Below are positions 12,189-23,600 of a stretch of DNA of 64,000 nucleotides, piece by piece. The translations under genes and the position numbers were made by a program. This stretch comes from Xestospongia muta (taxonomy: Eukaryota > Porifera > Demospongiae > Haplosclerida > Petrosiidae). Location of the stretch: contig OY848920.1 of assembly GCA_963693285.1 (NCBI GenBank), positions 9,224,182-9,288,181 on the forward strand. Direction: 5' to 3'. The notes beneath the pieces are model-generated. The model saw only the letters and a program-made list of their open reading frames with translations. It was not told where the DNA came from and did no database searches. The stretch's first letter is position 1. Each line of letters starts with the position of its first letter.

Positions 12189-15100
12189 ATGGCTACAAGA
12201 AACCAAACTTTCGAGGAGATTCTAGAAGAGAAACCAACACTTGATGAATTATGTGAACATATTCGTATTGGTAGTAAATGGTATCAGTTGGGAATTCAGC
12301 TGAAACTGAACGCTAAGAAATTGGAAGATATCTACAAGCTACCAGATGACTCCACATACAAAACAACAAAAATGTTTGAGTTGTGGTTAGATACCAACCC
12401 TAATGCTACCAGAAGACAAGTGGTAGATGCTTTGAGGAAGGAAGTCATTGAAGAAATCACTGTTGCCCATGAGTATGAACAGACATTGAGAAAATCCAGT
12501 AGTCTTCCTACTAGTGAGTACAAGAACCTTTTACATGTACATCTAGTTATAAATGTTATATTACTAGTTTGTTTATGGATTGTGTACTGTTCTTATTATA
12601 GGAATAGACTCTAAGTCTCTAGCTAATGAAGCAACTGCTATTCTTCATTGTCATAATGATACACTGTCACAGTGTCTGATCAATCCTGTAAAAGTGTCCC
12701 AGCTCTTATTTAGTGAGAGATGTATCAGTGAAGAAACACTTGATGAGATGGAGACATTAGAAATTGAAGACATATTAGATAAGAAGAAGACAACTCTATT
12801 ATCTGCTATACATACTGCAATATCTTCAGATCACAAGAAGTTGAAAATGTTAGCGACGGTACTGTCCAAGTTTGAAGAAACAAAAATGTTATCTCAGAGA
12901 ATTGTCAAAGAATATGGTAAGAGCACAATTAAATAATTTATAATTAATACTTATTGTTAATAGGTCAAACATTTCCAGATGACCAGACAACATCAAGTAC
13001 TGTTCAAGACGTAGCAATGACAAGTTATAGTAGTTGTGAAGATCATGCCAGTGACATTTTACGTTGTCATTATGGTACTCTCTCTCAATCTCTTCAATAT
13101 CCTGTTAGAGTAGCAGACTATCTCTATAAAGAGGGAGTTATTTCAAATGGTATACTAGCAACTATAAAATATACTGCCAAATCTCCATCAGCGGGAAATG
13201 CACTATTTGTCTTATTACAAGCTGTACGTCATGCAGTACATACCAACTATCATAATCTGGAGGTCTTTGCTAGTGTACTCTTAAAACATACTATCAATGT
13301 ACCATGTGCTAATGCTATCATACAGGATTGTTGTGAGTACTGATATAGACTTTACTTTTGTTATATGTCTATTTTAATAGGTAAAGCATTTCCTGACTAT
13401 GACATACAAGTAGAATATACTGGAAGTAGTGAAGGGAGTCAAACATTAGGTAAGCACTGGGAGAATTTTGAGCTCCATTTAAATTATTTTTAATGTATAG
13501 ATAAAGTCTTAAAACCTATTCCAATTCCTCGAAAGTTGGAGTCCGCATTTGGGTCAATCCGAAAAAAATTTGGAATAGCATTCAGCAAAGTCCGAGAAGC
13601 AATTAACAAAAGTCCTCCACCTCTGGATGAATTGACATGTTTTTTTGTTGATAGTTATCCTCACCTTGAAACTGAAATAACTCATTCAAAGTCTATTAAT
13701 GATGTCTTAAATGTTGTACGTGGTCATTGTACATTGATCGATATTAGTTGTCTGGAGGGTATTGTGGAGCGATATGATATCAAAGAAGCACAGACACATA
13801 TACAGACGTACAAAGATGTTGTTCAGTCCTTTCGCAAAGAAACAAAAGCTTGTCTTTGTCTGAATGAAACCTTCAAAGAAAACAAAAGTCATTCTCTTCT
13901 CAAATGTGAGACAGCTGACTTTGTCTTAAACTGGGATCCTAAAAGTTGCACGTTAGAAGATATTAATGTTCTTCTTGCTGAGTCAGTTGAGGAAAATGTG
14001 CAAATTCGTGTTATAAGAGAGAACCAGTCTATCAGTGTCACTTGTTTCTTTCCACTCAGTCTAACAACTTTACTTATTGCCAGAGCTCAGGAGACTCTTG
14101 AAATGATGAAAGAGAAAGGATTACTTCAACTTACAGTTGGTCACTGTACCGTTTATGATCATAGAAGAGACAAGGTAAGAGATGAGTAGTATTAGACAAC
14201 AGTTACTACATGTGTTGTTTATTGATATATAGGAGGTTAGACCTATTGTAGAAGAGAACACAAAGGAGTTGAGAAGTCAATTGGAGGTACAACAAACCGT
14301 TTGCAGTAAAAACCTGACTATGCAAATATCATCTATTGAAAAACAAAATGAAGGTATTTGTCCATGTAGTCAATAACTGCTATTAAACTTTTCATTATCT
14401 TATTGTGGGTGTGGTGTGTACATAATCAAAATTCCTTCTTAACTATATTCATGAGATTATGAATTTAATTTGTAGTTCTAATTTACTAAATATAGTACAA
14501 CTGTTTATAACTCAATATTTTTACATAGAAATGAAACAAATGAAAGAAAAGGAAGTTGAAGATTTAACATCACAACTAAGAGATAAAGACAAAGAAAATG
14601 AGACATTAAAACAGAACTTACAAGGTAATTGATATTAATATAACAGATAATAATTGATGAGAAAAGATTATAGAAATAGAGTCAATAAATGAATGTAGTA
14701 ATATTTGTTAATAATTGTCTAGTATCCTAAATTAGTACATTTGTATATTTAAATTTTGTTTCTAACTTATTTTATTTGAGATCATGAATATAATTTATCA
14801 TTCCATTTATACTGAGTACATATATAATATATTGGGAGATTAAAGGAAACTCTAAAAAGAAAGAGGCTAAATCTATTAAAATGATTGGAGCTAAGATTTT
14901 GTTGCTTATTAATTTCACAGTAATATGAAACCTTAGTAGGACAGTTTAAATATCAGACTATATACTTTAACACTTAGTGTTTTGGGTTTAGGGAAACAAA
15001 GACAAATAGAGAAACAACAGGAGATAACATCATCATTGACATTACAACTACAAGAGAGAGATGAACAGATTGAGGAATTAAAGCAGAGTTTAAAAGGTCA

Positions 15101-17788
15101 CTGTTATAGTATGTACATCCAAACAAGTGAGAGTATTATCAGTTTATATAACATTAGTATTGTGGGTTATAAATGTAGTAATGATTTCATAGCTGATTGT
15201 ATTGGATTAGTGATTGGTGATCAGATAGTGATAAAACATTTGGACACTTTGTAGGCTTGTCTTTATGATAAATCTTCCACACAGTGGGAGACAAGTCTGT
15301 CTGTAATTAATTAATATTAATGTATAATTAATTTATGTACAATTGTATAACATTAACACACCTTGTGTCAATTGTCAGTACTTGGACATTATGTGTGAAT
15401 TATTCGTTTTTAGCTACTGAGAAAGAATTGTTTTCAGTTGAGAAACAAGAAGAAAAAGAGGAACAGCAGAAGATAATAACATCATTGACATTACAACTAC
15501 GAGAAAGAGATGAACAGATTGAGGAATTAAACCAGAGCTTAAAAGGTAAATATTATAGAATAGATATTTTAACAGGAGTGACTAAATCTAAACAAGTGAG
15601 AATGTGGTCAGTTTATATATCCTGTATATTTGATTTGACATGGTTCAGTTATAACTGTAATAAAATAAAGTATTAGCTGACTGTATTGGATTAAAGTGGA
15701 AATAAGTCACAGAACATATTGACTGAAATAAGGTAATGTGGTTTACTTTGTAAGGATGTCTTGTATAGAATTACCAACTTGACCTCTACCTATAAAAACA
15801 GCAAATTTAAATTCTAACAGTTGATACATTGGTTTAAATGCTTTAAATTGATTAATAACTTATTATAATATAGTAGAGCTATATTTAGGATGTAAAATAT
15901 AATGAAAGCCTTCCAAACAAGTTTACATTTTATTTTCAAATTCTTTAACACTGAAAGGATTCAGTTGATAGGTCATCTCTATAGTTCAGATGTTAAATGT
16001 TGTATCAGATTATACATTTTATCGTCATGTACCTATAGTAGGTTTGTTCACATAACATCTCTCCTAATATATCATACCCTCCATTTTATAAAGTACAAAA
16101 GTGTCTATTAATGATCACATTAGAATTTGAAACTGAAACTTCTCACATTTCAGTACTATTATGATAAGTTAATACTTGAGGTATGATGATAATATTATGG
16201 GTGGAGTCAACATAAACTATTACAGTTTAAAACAATACTGTCTCAACTAGTACCATAGAACATAATGATCATGAGATGTTACTTGTTTGGAAATAACGAA
16301 TTTAATATTATGTAAACCTTGGTTAATTTTATTATATGTTAATATTAAAAAGTAACATAATCAACCCAGCCCCTTTCTCTTGAGTTAGTTTGTGAGACTA
16401 CAACATAATGTTTTTATTGAGTTAAATCAACATGACTAAATGAAAGTAATTGTAACACAATAAAACAAGAAAGGACAAAGAAGTCCATATTACAGAATGA
16501 AACACCTAATGATGTTTGTTTATAGATCCTGCACTTTTTAGATCAAAGCAGTTTTCAGCCACACCCACTATAAAAACAATGTGGTTTGTAATGTACAAGT
16601 TCAATAGATTGTGGTTTACCAGGAATGTTAGTGAAAGAGACAAGTGTACTGTATATAGTATGAACTACTAAACCCTAGCAACAAAAGTATATGTGTTCCA
16701 GACAACATGACTTACTGTAGCTATAGGCCTTAAACCAACTAAAAGTAAAGGTAGCAATTTAAGACGTATCTCACTAAATTCCATTGACAAGATATTTACA
16801 GTATACTAAAATGACAAACTCCACCCTCTACTCCATTCACAACGCCATTTCTGTTTCATCTCCGTAAATATGTTGCCATAGTAACCTTATTCAGTAAACA
16901 GTAATGTTTCTTCCTTTCTTCTTCAGTGTGTTGTCTGTGTATTGTAGTGTGTTATAGTATATATTACTATGTGTGTACTATACTATATACTAACTCTATT
17001 TTATAACAGGAGATACTAGAAGTGTTCAGTGGAGAGATGATGTCAATAGTGTTAGTCTCACTAGACCAAGTGTAGTACAAAGTAAAGATGTTATAAGTAA
17101 ATTAAGAAAAGACTGGAGTATTAGTCTCTCCTCATCATCTCCAGAAAGTACTGCAGTTATTATAAACAATCTTAATAAGTGTACAGTGAGGAGTCTTGAT
17201 ATATGGGACACTTCATTGGACAGTAAGTGTGTATTGATATTATCAGAGATACTAAAAACTAATAAAACAATAAAGACACTACAGTTGTGGTTCTCTTCAC
17301 TTACTGGTGGTATCAAACAAGTCAGTGATAGGCTCGTTAATAATAGAACACTCGAACAGTTATTGTTGTTTAATGTTACTGATATCACAGATGAAGATAT
17401 GACTCACTTATCTATTACATTAGCAAGAAATACAACTTTAAAAGAACTACATCTCATCAACTGTAACATCACTGATAATGGACTCCGATATATTTGTCAA
17501 GGACTTACTAAAAACCAAACATTGACTATGTTGAACATCAGAAGTAATCGTCAGATCACTTCAGATAGTACCAGTACAATAGCAGATCTAATACAAACTA
17601 CTACATCACTGACAGAACTATGTCTCGACAATACTTCACTGAACAATGATGATATCAAGACAATATGCACATCACTTAATAAAAATACTACAATAAGGAC
17701 ACTATGGTTATCAAGAGAACACAAAGAGTATTGTATGAAGTTAAACAGTTATCAAGTTATTAAAGGCAGATTTCACTTTGTGTATTAG
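12189..17788 (+). CDS. DEATH / CARD-like x2 / coiled-coil / LRR protein, gene 1
   Basis: Exons: 12189-12513, 12602-12916, 12964-13332, 13381-13449, 13501-14174, 14233-14353, 14529-14624, 14992-15096, 15414-15545, 17010-17788. The sum is 2985 nt, exactly 994 codons plus stop. Residues 1-108 form a DEATH-type helical domain (W-Y-Q-L-G-I-Q-L, then F-E-L-W-L). It differs clearly from that of the other three copies, which split it over two exons. Residues 109-213 and 214-336 are two CARD-like helical modules. Residues 360-584 are an unrecognised conserved domain. Residues 585-735 are coiled coil (repeated E-R-D-E-Q-I-E-E-L). The rest is the LRR exon. Such a layout suggests a cytosolic sensor or adaptor working through death-fold contacts; function is inference. 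The ATG sits in GCAATGGC and starts the DEATH domain. The exon 14992-15096 donor is a weak GTCACT. No NTPase domain is seen. Confidence 0.75.
16020..17009 (+). repeat. Duplicated block in the last intron of gene 1
   Basis: This is a shortened copy of the block at 1-3633, with deletions relative to it. It ends with the same TACTAAC branch point and CAG acceptor ahead of the LRR exon. A mini-exon candidate at 16904-16925 (ATG TTT CTT CCT, then GT) has the phase needed to splice onto the LRR exon and could serve an alternative LRR-only transcript. Confidence 0.5.
16872..16885 (+). promoter_or_regulatory. X-box-like palindrome, gene 1 last intron
   Basis: GTTGCCATAGTAAC, a full match to the RFX-type half sites, lies 19 bp before the candidate alternative start ATG at 16904. 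Confidence 0.4.
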
Positions 17789-17912
17789 TAAGTAGTTTGT
17801 TGTTTATTCTTAGTCTGTCTTCTCACTTACTTTTATTTTCTCTTTAAATTTATCTTGACTTTATCTTCTCTTCTTTTATTAACAATTTATTTCTTTAACA
17901 AAACTGGTAGAC

Positions 17913-17918
17913 AATAAA
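17913..17918 (+). terminator. Polyadenylation signal AATAAA (gene 1)
   Basis: AATAAA lies about 125 bp after the gene 1 stop, at the position conserved in all copies. Confidence 0.6.
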
Positions 17919-17934
17919 AATAGAGCAACTTTGA

Positions 17935-18540
17935 AGCACAAAAGTGTCTATTAATGATCACATTAGAATTTGAAACTGAAACTTCTATCACATTTCAGTA
18001 TGTGACCTTCTTATACCAAAAGTTGTCATCATCTGTTATGTTATGTGGGTGTGTCCACATAGATCTGTTTCCTGTATTAATATGGTACATACACATGTAG
18101 AAGTTTAAAATATCAACAAAATATTTTAGACATAATACCTCATAGTCTTGTCCCAAGATTGCCATGTTCCAATGACTTTTGCTTTGGGGGTGTGCCAGTC
18201 TGGGGACGAGACTAAAGAAATTTTGTTAAAACCACTTGACTTTGCTAAGAGGGCATGGCATGGCAGTCTTCAGATGAGACTACATACCACAAACACATTA
18301 TAGCCTAACCCACACCATACTGTATACTTATAGTAAGCTGTGAGTTATGTCACAACCAGTAATGTAATCTAGTAAATACAGACTCTATTGACACGTTAGT
18401 GTTGTAAATTTTGAGTCAATACAAGTAGACATTACTTGATGTTAGTAACTGATGTCTCACTGACTCTTTCAATCAACTCAATAGAAGCAATAGAAAACAA
18501 AACTTGAATTGCTCATATACAAGACTGTGTACCTCCTAAT
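17935..18540. repeat. Fragment of the duplicated non-coding block
   Basis: This stretch matches about 190-660 and 51050-51480 (for example the GTGGGTGTGTCCACATAGAT segment). No gene is seen. Confidence 0.5.
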
Positions 18541-19046
18541 ACTTTGGAAGTCTGAATAGATACATAATAAGATTAATTAATGGATAGATGGATACCTAGA
18601 TGAATCAATGGACGGATGGATGGATGAATGGATGGACAAGTCATACTTTGGCCCAGTTAAGAAGATATCATTCTCATCCACTTCATTAGGCAGTGTCATT
18701 AAGTATGTTAAACGATGTAGACATATTTGTTCTTCCTCTTCTTCTTTATCATCTTCAGTAGTTTATGGAGTAGTTGGGTCCTCCATCAATGACAGCTAAA
18801 CAAGGAGACGATATAAAGAGAATGTATATATACCAATACTTGTACCTGTGTGACATCCATATCTTTGTTTGTGGAACTAATAACTTGCAACCATTGCTGT
18901 AGAGTCAGAAAATAAAATACATCATGTTAATGTATTAGTTACACATAATCTGTTATTCACTGTTTCTAATTTTTCCACTTAAAGTGATTGTAATAATCAT
19001 GAATTCATGCCAGATGAAATCATAAAACCCAAATGGAGTCCTTTGA

Positions 19047-19215
19047 ACCCATGATGGCATCTATAATGAAACCATTGAACCTGCATAGCACCCATAATGA
19101 AACCATTGAACCCAAGACAGCACACATAATGAAACTATCGAACCTACGACAGCACCCATAATGAAATCCATTGAACCTACGACAACAGTACCATAATGGA
19201 CCGATGATGGAATCA
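19047..19215. repeat. ~31-bp degenerate minisatellite
   Basis: About five imperfect units contain CATAATGAAACCATTGAACC, each with a variable AGCACC-like spacer. It lies inside the minus-strand relic, and the open frame across it is a product of the repeat. Confidence 0.75.
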
Positions 19216-19881
19216 ATGTAAAAGTCATAAAACTCGGGGAACCATTGGAACCTATCATGAAATCCATCATGATTCTATCAGATATCAATTCATGATTCCA
19301 ATTATTATAGGACAAAGGATATAAAATTGATACTAACATAGTAATATGTGCTTCCTTTAAGACTTTAAGTTTGAAAGTTCTATGTCACTTACTTGATAGA
19401 TAAACAAATGATTATGAAAGAGATTATAATAGACAGACAGACAAATGGATGGTTAGATCTATCTGCAATATTCACATAAAAGATTAAGGTCATTGTTTTC
19501 ATTTTCAAATATTTTATACAAGACTTGAATTGTTTCTTATCAGCTGGTCCTCCACGAAATTTTTGAGTGAATGAGATCTAGAATACAATTGAAATTGTCA
19601 CTAATATCTAACTAGACTCAGTCCTATAATTCCATACAGAATAACAGTAGCCAACAGCCAATGGTAACACTTCTCCTGGTTCTAGAATAAGACCATCTTC
19701 TTGAAAGTTTCCAAGTTCAAATTGAGATAATGTTCTAAGTGAGTACAAAATATTAACTTAGTATAGTATATGAAAGTAACTTAGTAAGCTGTTCATGTGA
19801 CACTAAGTTAGAGGTAGCTGTATTAAAAAGTTATGCCTTTTATACAGCTATGTAACAGTGGTTGACTGTATCAGTGGTTAT

Positions 19882-19916
19882 GTAACAGTGGTTGACTGTA
19901 TCACAACCACTGTTAC
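19882..19916. repeat. Perfect 13-bp inverted repeat
   Basis: GTAACAGTGGTTG and CAACCACTGTTAC face each other across 9 bases. The left part is also tandemly duplicated just upstream. A shorter version sits at about 43008-43035. Confidence 0.7.
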
Positions 19917-20284
19917 ATTGAGACCACACCCACTTTAGGTAGCTACAAAGTCGATCTAATTCTAACAATGGAGTATGTCATCTGAGAGGGAGATAAGGAG
20001 GAGGAGTACGACAAATGATCATAAACCTACCTTCCTGATAAATTTCCACAATAGTAAGATGCTAATTTGACCATCCATTGGACTTCTACTTGCCTATTGG
20101 TGACACAAGTTGATCCTTTTCTTCAAATTGTAGCCACACCCCCATCACAATGGCAACAAGTGTATTGACAACAGCTGGATCTTTTACAGATTTGTCAAAG
20201 ATAGAGGACAAAAATCTACACAAATAAATTATAAATTGAGGATGACTCAATCAGTCCTAAATAACCCACTAAATCTTCGTTCAT

Positions 20285-20435
20285 TCATTCTTCAATGGAT
20301 CCATTCATCCATTCATTTATCTATCAATGCACCCATCCATCCATTCATCCATCCGTCCATTCTTTTATTCATTAATCCATCCATTCATCCATCCGTCCAT
20401 TCTTTTATTCATTCATCCATTCATTCATTCGACTG
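20285..20435. repeat. (ATCC/ATTC)n simple repeat
   Basis: Degenerate CATTCATCCATC-type tetranucleotide repeat, like those in the kinase introns. The apparent I-H-P-S-I-H reading frames over it are not genes. Confidence 0.8.
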
Positions 20436-20607
20436 AATATAGAACCAGCATTCTGAATCAGTATTCAATTTGGAAATTCATAACTTGTAATATTCATAAA
20501 GTGCTAAACAGCCACACCCTAAATATCAGAGAGACACTTCCTCTTGCTGATGCGCAGCAAATAATTCGTTCTAGTTCTATATCTTATTTCGTTTCGTAAT
20601 AGTAACT

Positions 20608-23600
20608 ATGGCTGCAAAGGAACTACCTCAAACTCAACATCTAGGTAACATATAAGACCTGATATAATTGTTAGTCATTTTAATATCTTACTTCTCTTCA
20701 TCATTTAGATATTTCAGATCTTTTGAAAAAGGTTCCCACTAAACATGAACTACTCAATCTATTAGCTGATATTAGTAACTTGTGGCAGGAGATCGGCTTA
20801 TCACTCAATGTTTCTGACAGTGTTTTGGGTGGTTTAAAACACAGCCCAGAGAGCAATGCTGTCAAACTCTCTGAAGTCATTGATAGCTGGTTAACAACTA
20901 CTGAGTCTTCCTGGGAAACAGTGATTGATGCCATCAAGGGTCCTATTGTTAATAATATCATGAAGGCTAATGCATTACATCAACATTTAACTAAAGGTAA
21001 GTTATATAACATTCATGCAGTCATTGGTCATGTGTTTGTTCCTTAGTGAAGGAAGATACTCTCCAAAGTTTTATTGGAGAGATGTCACAGTGTCTGATCA
21101 ATCCTGTAAAAGTGTGCCAGCTCTTATTTAGTGAGAGATGTATTAGTGAAAAAACACTTGATAAGATGGAGTCATTGCAAGGTTCTCCAGATGAGAAGAA
21201 GACAACTCTGTTATCTGCTATACATACAGTAATATCTTCAGATCACAAGAAATTGAAAATGTTAGCAACAGTTCTGTCCAAGTTTGAAGAGACAAAAATA
21301 CTATCTGAGAGAATTATCAGTGAATATGGTAAGAGGACGATTAAATAATTTATAATTAATACTTATTGTTAATAGGTCAAACATTTCCAGATGACCAGAC
21401 AACATCAAGTACTGTTCAAGAGGTAGCAATGACAAGTCATAGTAGTTGTGAAGATCATGCCAGTGACATTTTACGTTGTCATTATGGTACTCTCTCTCAG
21501 TCTCTCCAATATCCTGTTAGAGTAGCAGACTACCTTTATGGAGAGGGAGTTATTTCAAATGGTATACTAGCAACTATAAAATATACTGCCAAATCTCCAT
21601 CAGCGGGAAATGCACTATTTGTCCTGTTACAAGCTGTACGTCATGCTGTACATACCAACTATCATAATCTGGAGGTCTTTGCTAATGTACTCTTAAAACA
21701 TACTAGCAATGTACCATGTGGTAATGCTATCATACAGGATTGTCGTGAGTACTGACATAGACTTTACTATTGTTATAAGTCTATTTTAATAGGTAAAGCA
21801 TTTCCTGACTATGACATACAGGTAGAATATACTGGAAGTAGTGAAGGGAGTCAAACATTAGGTAAGTACTAGGAGAGATTTTAACTCCATTTAAATTATT
21901 TTTAATGTATATAGATAAAGTCTTAAAACCTATTCCAATTCCTCGAAAGTTAGACTCTGCATTTGGGTCAATCCGAAAAAAGTTTGGAATAGCTTTCAGC
22001 AAAGTCCGAGAAGCAATTAACAAAAGTCCTCCACCTCTGGACGAATTGATGTGTTTTTTTGCTGATAGTTATCCTCACCTTGAAACTGAAATAACTCATT
22101 CAAAGTCCATTAATGATGTCTTAAATGTTGTACGTGGTCATTGTACTCTGATCAATATCAGTTGTTTGGAGGGTATTGTGGAACGTTTTGATATCAAAGA
22201 AGCACAGACACATATACAGACATACAAAGATGTTGTTCAGTCATTTTGCAAGGAAACAAAAGCTTGTCTTTGTCTGAACGAAACCTTCAATGAAAACAAA
22301 AGTCATTCTCTTCTCAAATGTGAGACAGCCGACTTTGTCTTAGACTGGGATCCTACCAACTACACATTGCAAGATATACGAGATATTATTGCTGAATCAG
22401 TTGAAGGAAATGTGGAGATTCGTGTCATTAGAAGGGGCAAGTCTATCATTGTCACATGTTTTTTTCCACTCAGTCTAACAACCATACTTATTGCCAAAGC
22501 TCAGGAGACTCTTGAATCAATGAAGAGGAGAGGATTAATTCAACTTACAGTTGGATATTGTACCATTTATGATAAACATCAAAGAGACAAGGTAGTAAGT
22601 AGTAGTAGATAACAGTTATTACATGTGTTGTTTATTGATATATAGGAGGTTAGAGCTATTGTAAAAGAGAACACAAAGGAATTGAGAAGTCAACTAGAAC
22701 AAAAACAAGTCATCATTAATAAGATGACTATGCAGATATCATCTATTGAAAGGCAAAATGAAGGTATTTGTCCATGTAGTCAATAACCATAATCTATTAT
22801 CCTATTGTGTGTGGGTGTGTGCATACCTTCTTAACTATATTCATGAGATTATGAATTTGATTTGTAGTTCTAATTTACTAAATATAGTACAACTGTTTAT
22901 AACTCAATATTTTTACATAGAAATGAGACAAATGAAAGAAAAGGAAGTTGAAGATTCAACATCACAACTAAGAGATAGAGACAAAGAAATTGAGACATTA
23001 AAACTGAACTTACAAGGTAATTGATATTAATAAAATAGATTAATAATTTAGCCTGGGATCAAACTAGAAAGAAAAGTCTACCTCTATTAGACTACCCAGA
23101 GCTGATGGCTTTGTTACAGTAGTATGAAAACCTAGTGAGACAGTCCATGTAAACTTTAGATCTGGTCCAGTAGGACAGTCCAAATCTCAGACCACATACT
23201 TTAATGTTTAACATTTAGGGTTTAGGGACCAGTGTAGGGATCAGTATTAAAATATCATAATGTTGGACTGTCCCACTACACTTTCATACAGTAGATATCA
23301 GTATGATATAGTCTATAAGAGGAAAGGGTCTATAGTGTAAAGTAAATATTAAAACAATTTAATATCACTTCTAAAAAGGGAGGAAGAAATTATTAATACA
23401 ATAGCTATCACTAACACAGTTTATATCACATATTTGTCAATAGTTATATATTTTTGATCACTTGTTTCTTTTAGTTATTGAGAAGGAATTAGTGTCAGTG
23501 TCTGCTGAAAGACAAAATGAAATAGAGAAACTACAAGAAGTAACCATATCATTGACATTACAACTACGAGAGAGAGATAAACAGATTGAGGAATTAAAAC

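Larger units (their letters stand above)
18650..20225 (-). pseudogene. Relic of an unrecognised minus-strand gene
   Basis: Several exon-like pieces read on the minus strand. About 20035-20210 begins with a FLSSIFDKSVKDPAVVNTLV-like stretch and ends at a GTAGGT donor. About 19655-19740 contains FELGNFQEDGLILEPGEVLP. About 18847-18900 contains TLQQWLQVISSTNKDMDVTQ and is followed by GTACAAG. About 18650-18795 is acidic (E-D-D-K-E-E-E-E-E) and ends in a K-Y-D-like segment. The first piece has a frame break (I-G-K-stop), whereas its paralogue at 43145-43340 stays open. The last piece has an in-frame TAA. I do not recognise the family. Confidence 0.5.

Noticed and set aside
17026..17388. Minus-strand frames opposite LRR exons (also 3767-4027, 37165-37545, 54307-54498)
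   Set aside because: Shadow frames of the LRR coding strand; they recur only because the LRR exons do.
19061..19339. 92-codon minus-strand frame
   Set aside because: Produced by the ~31-bp minisatellite.
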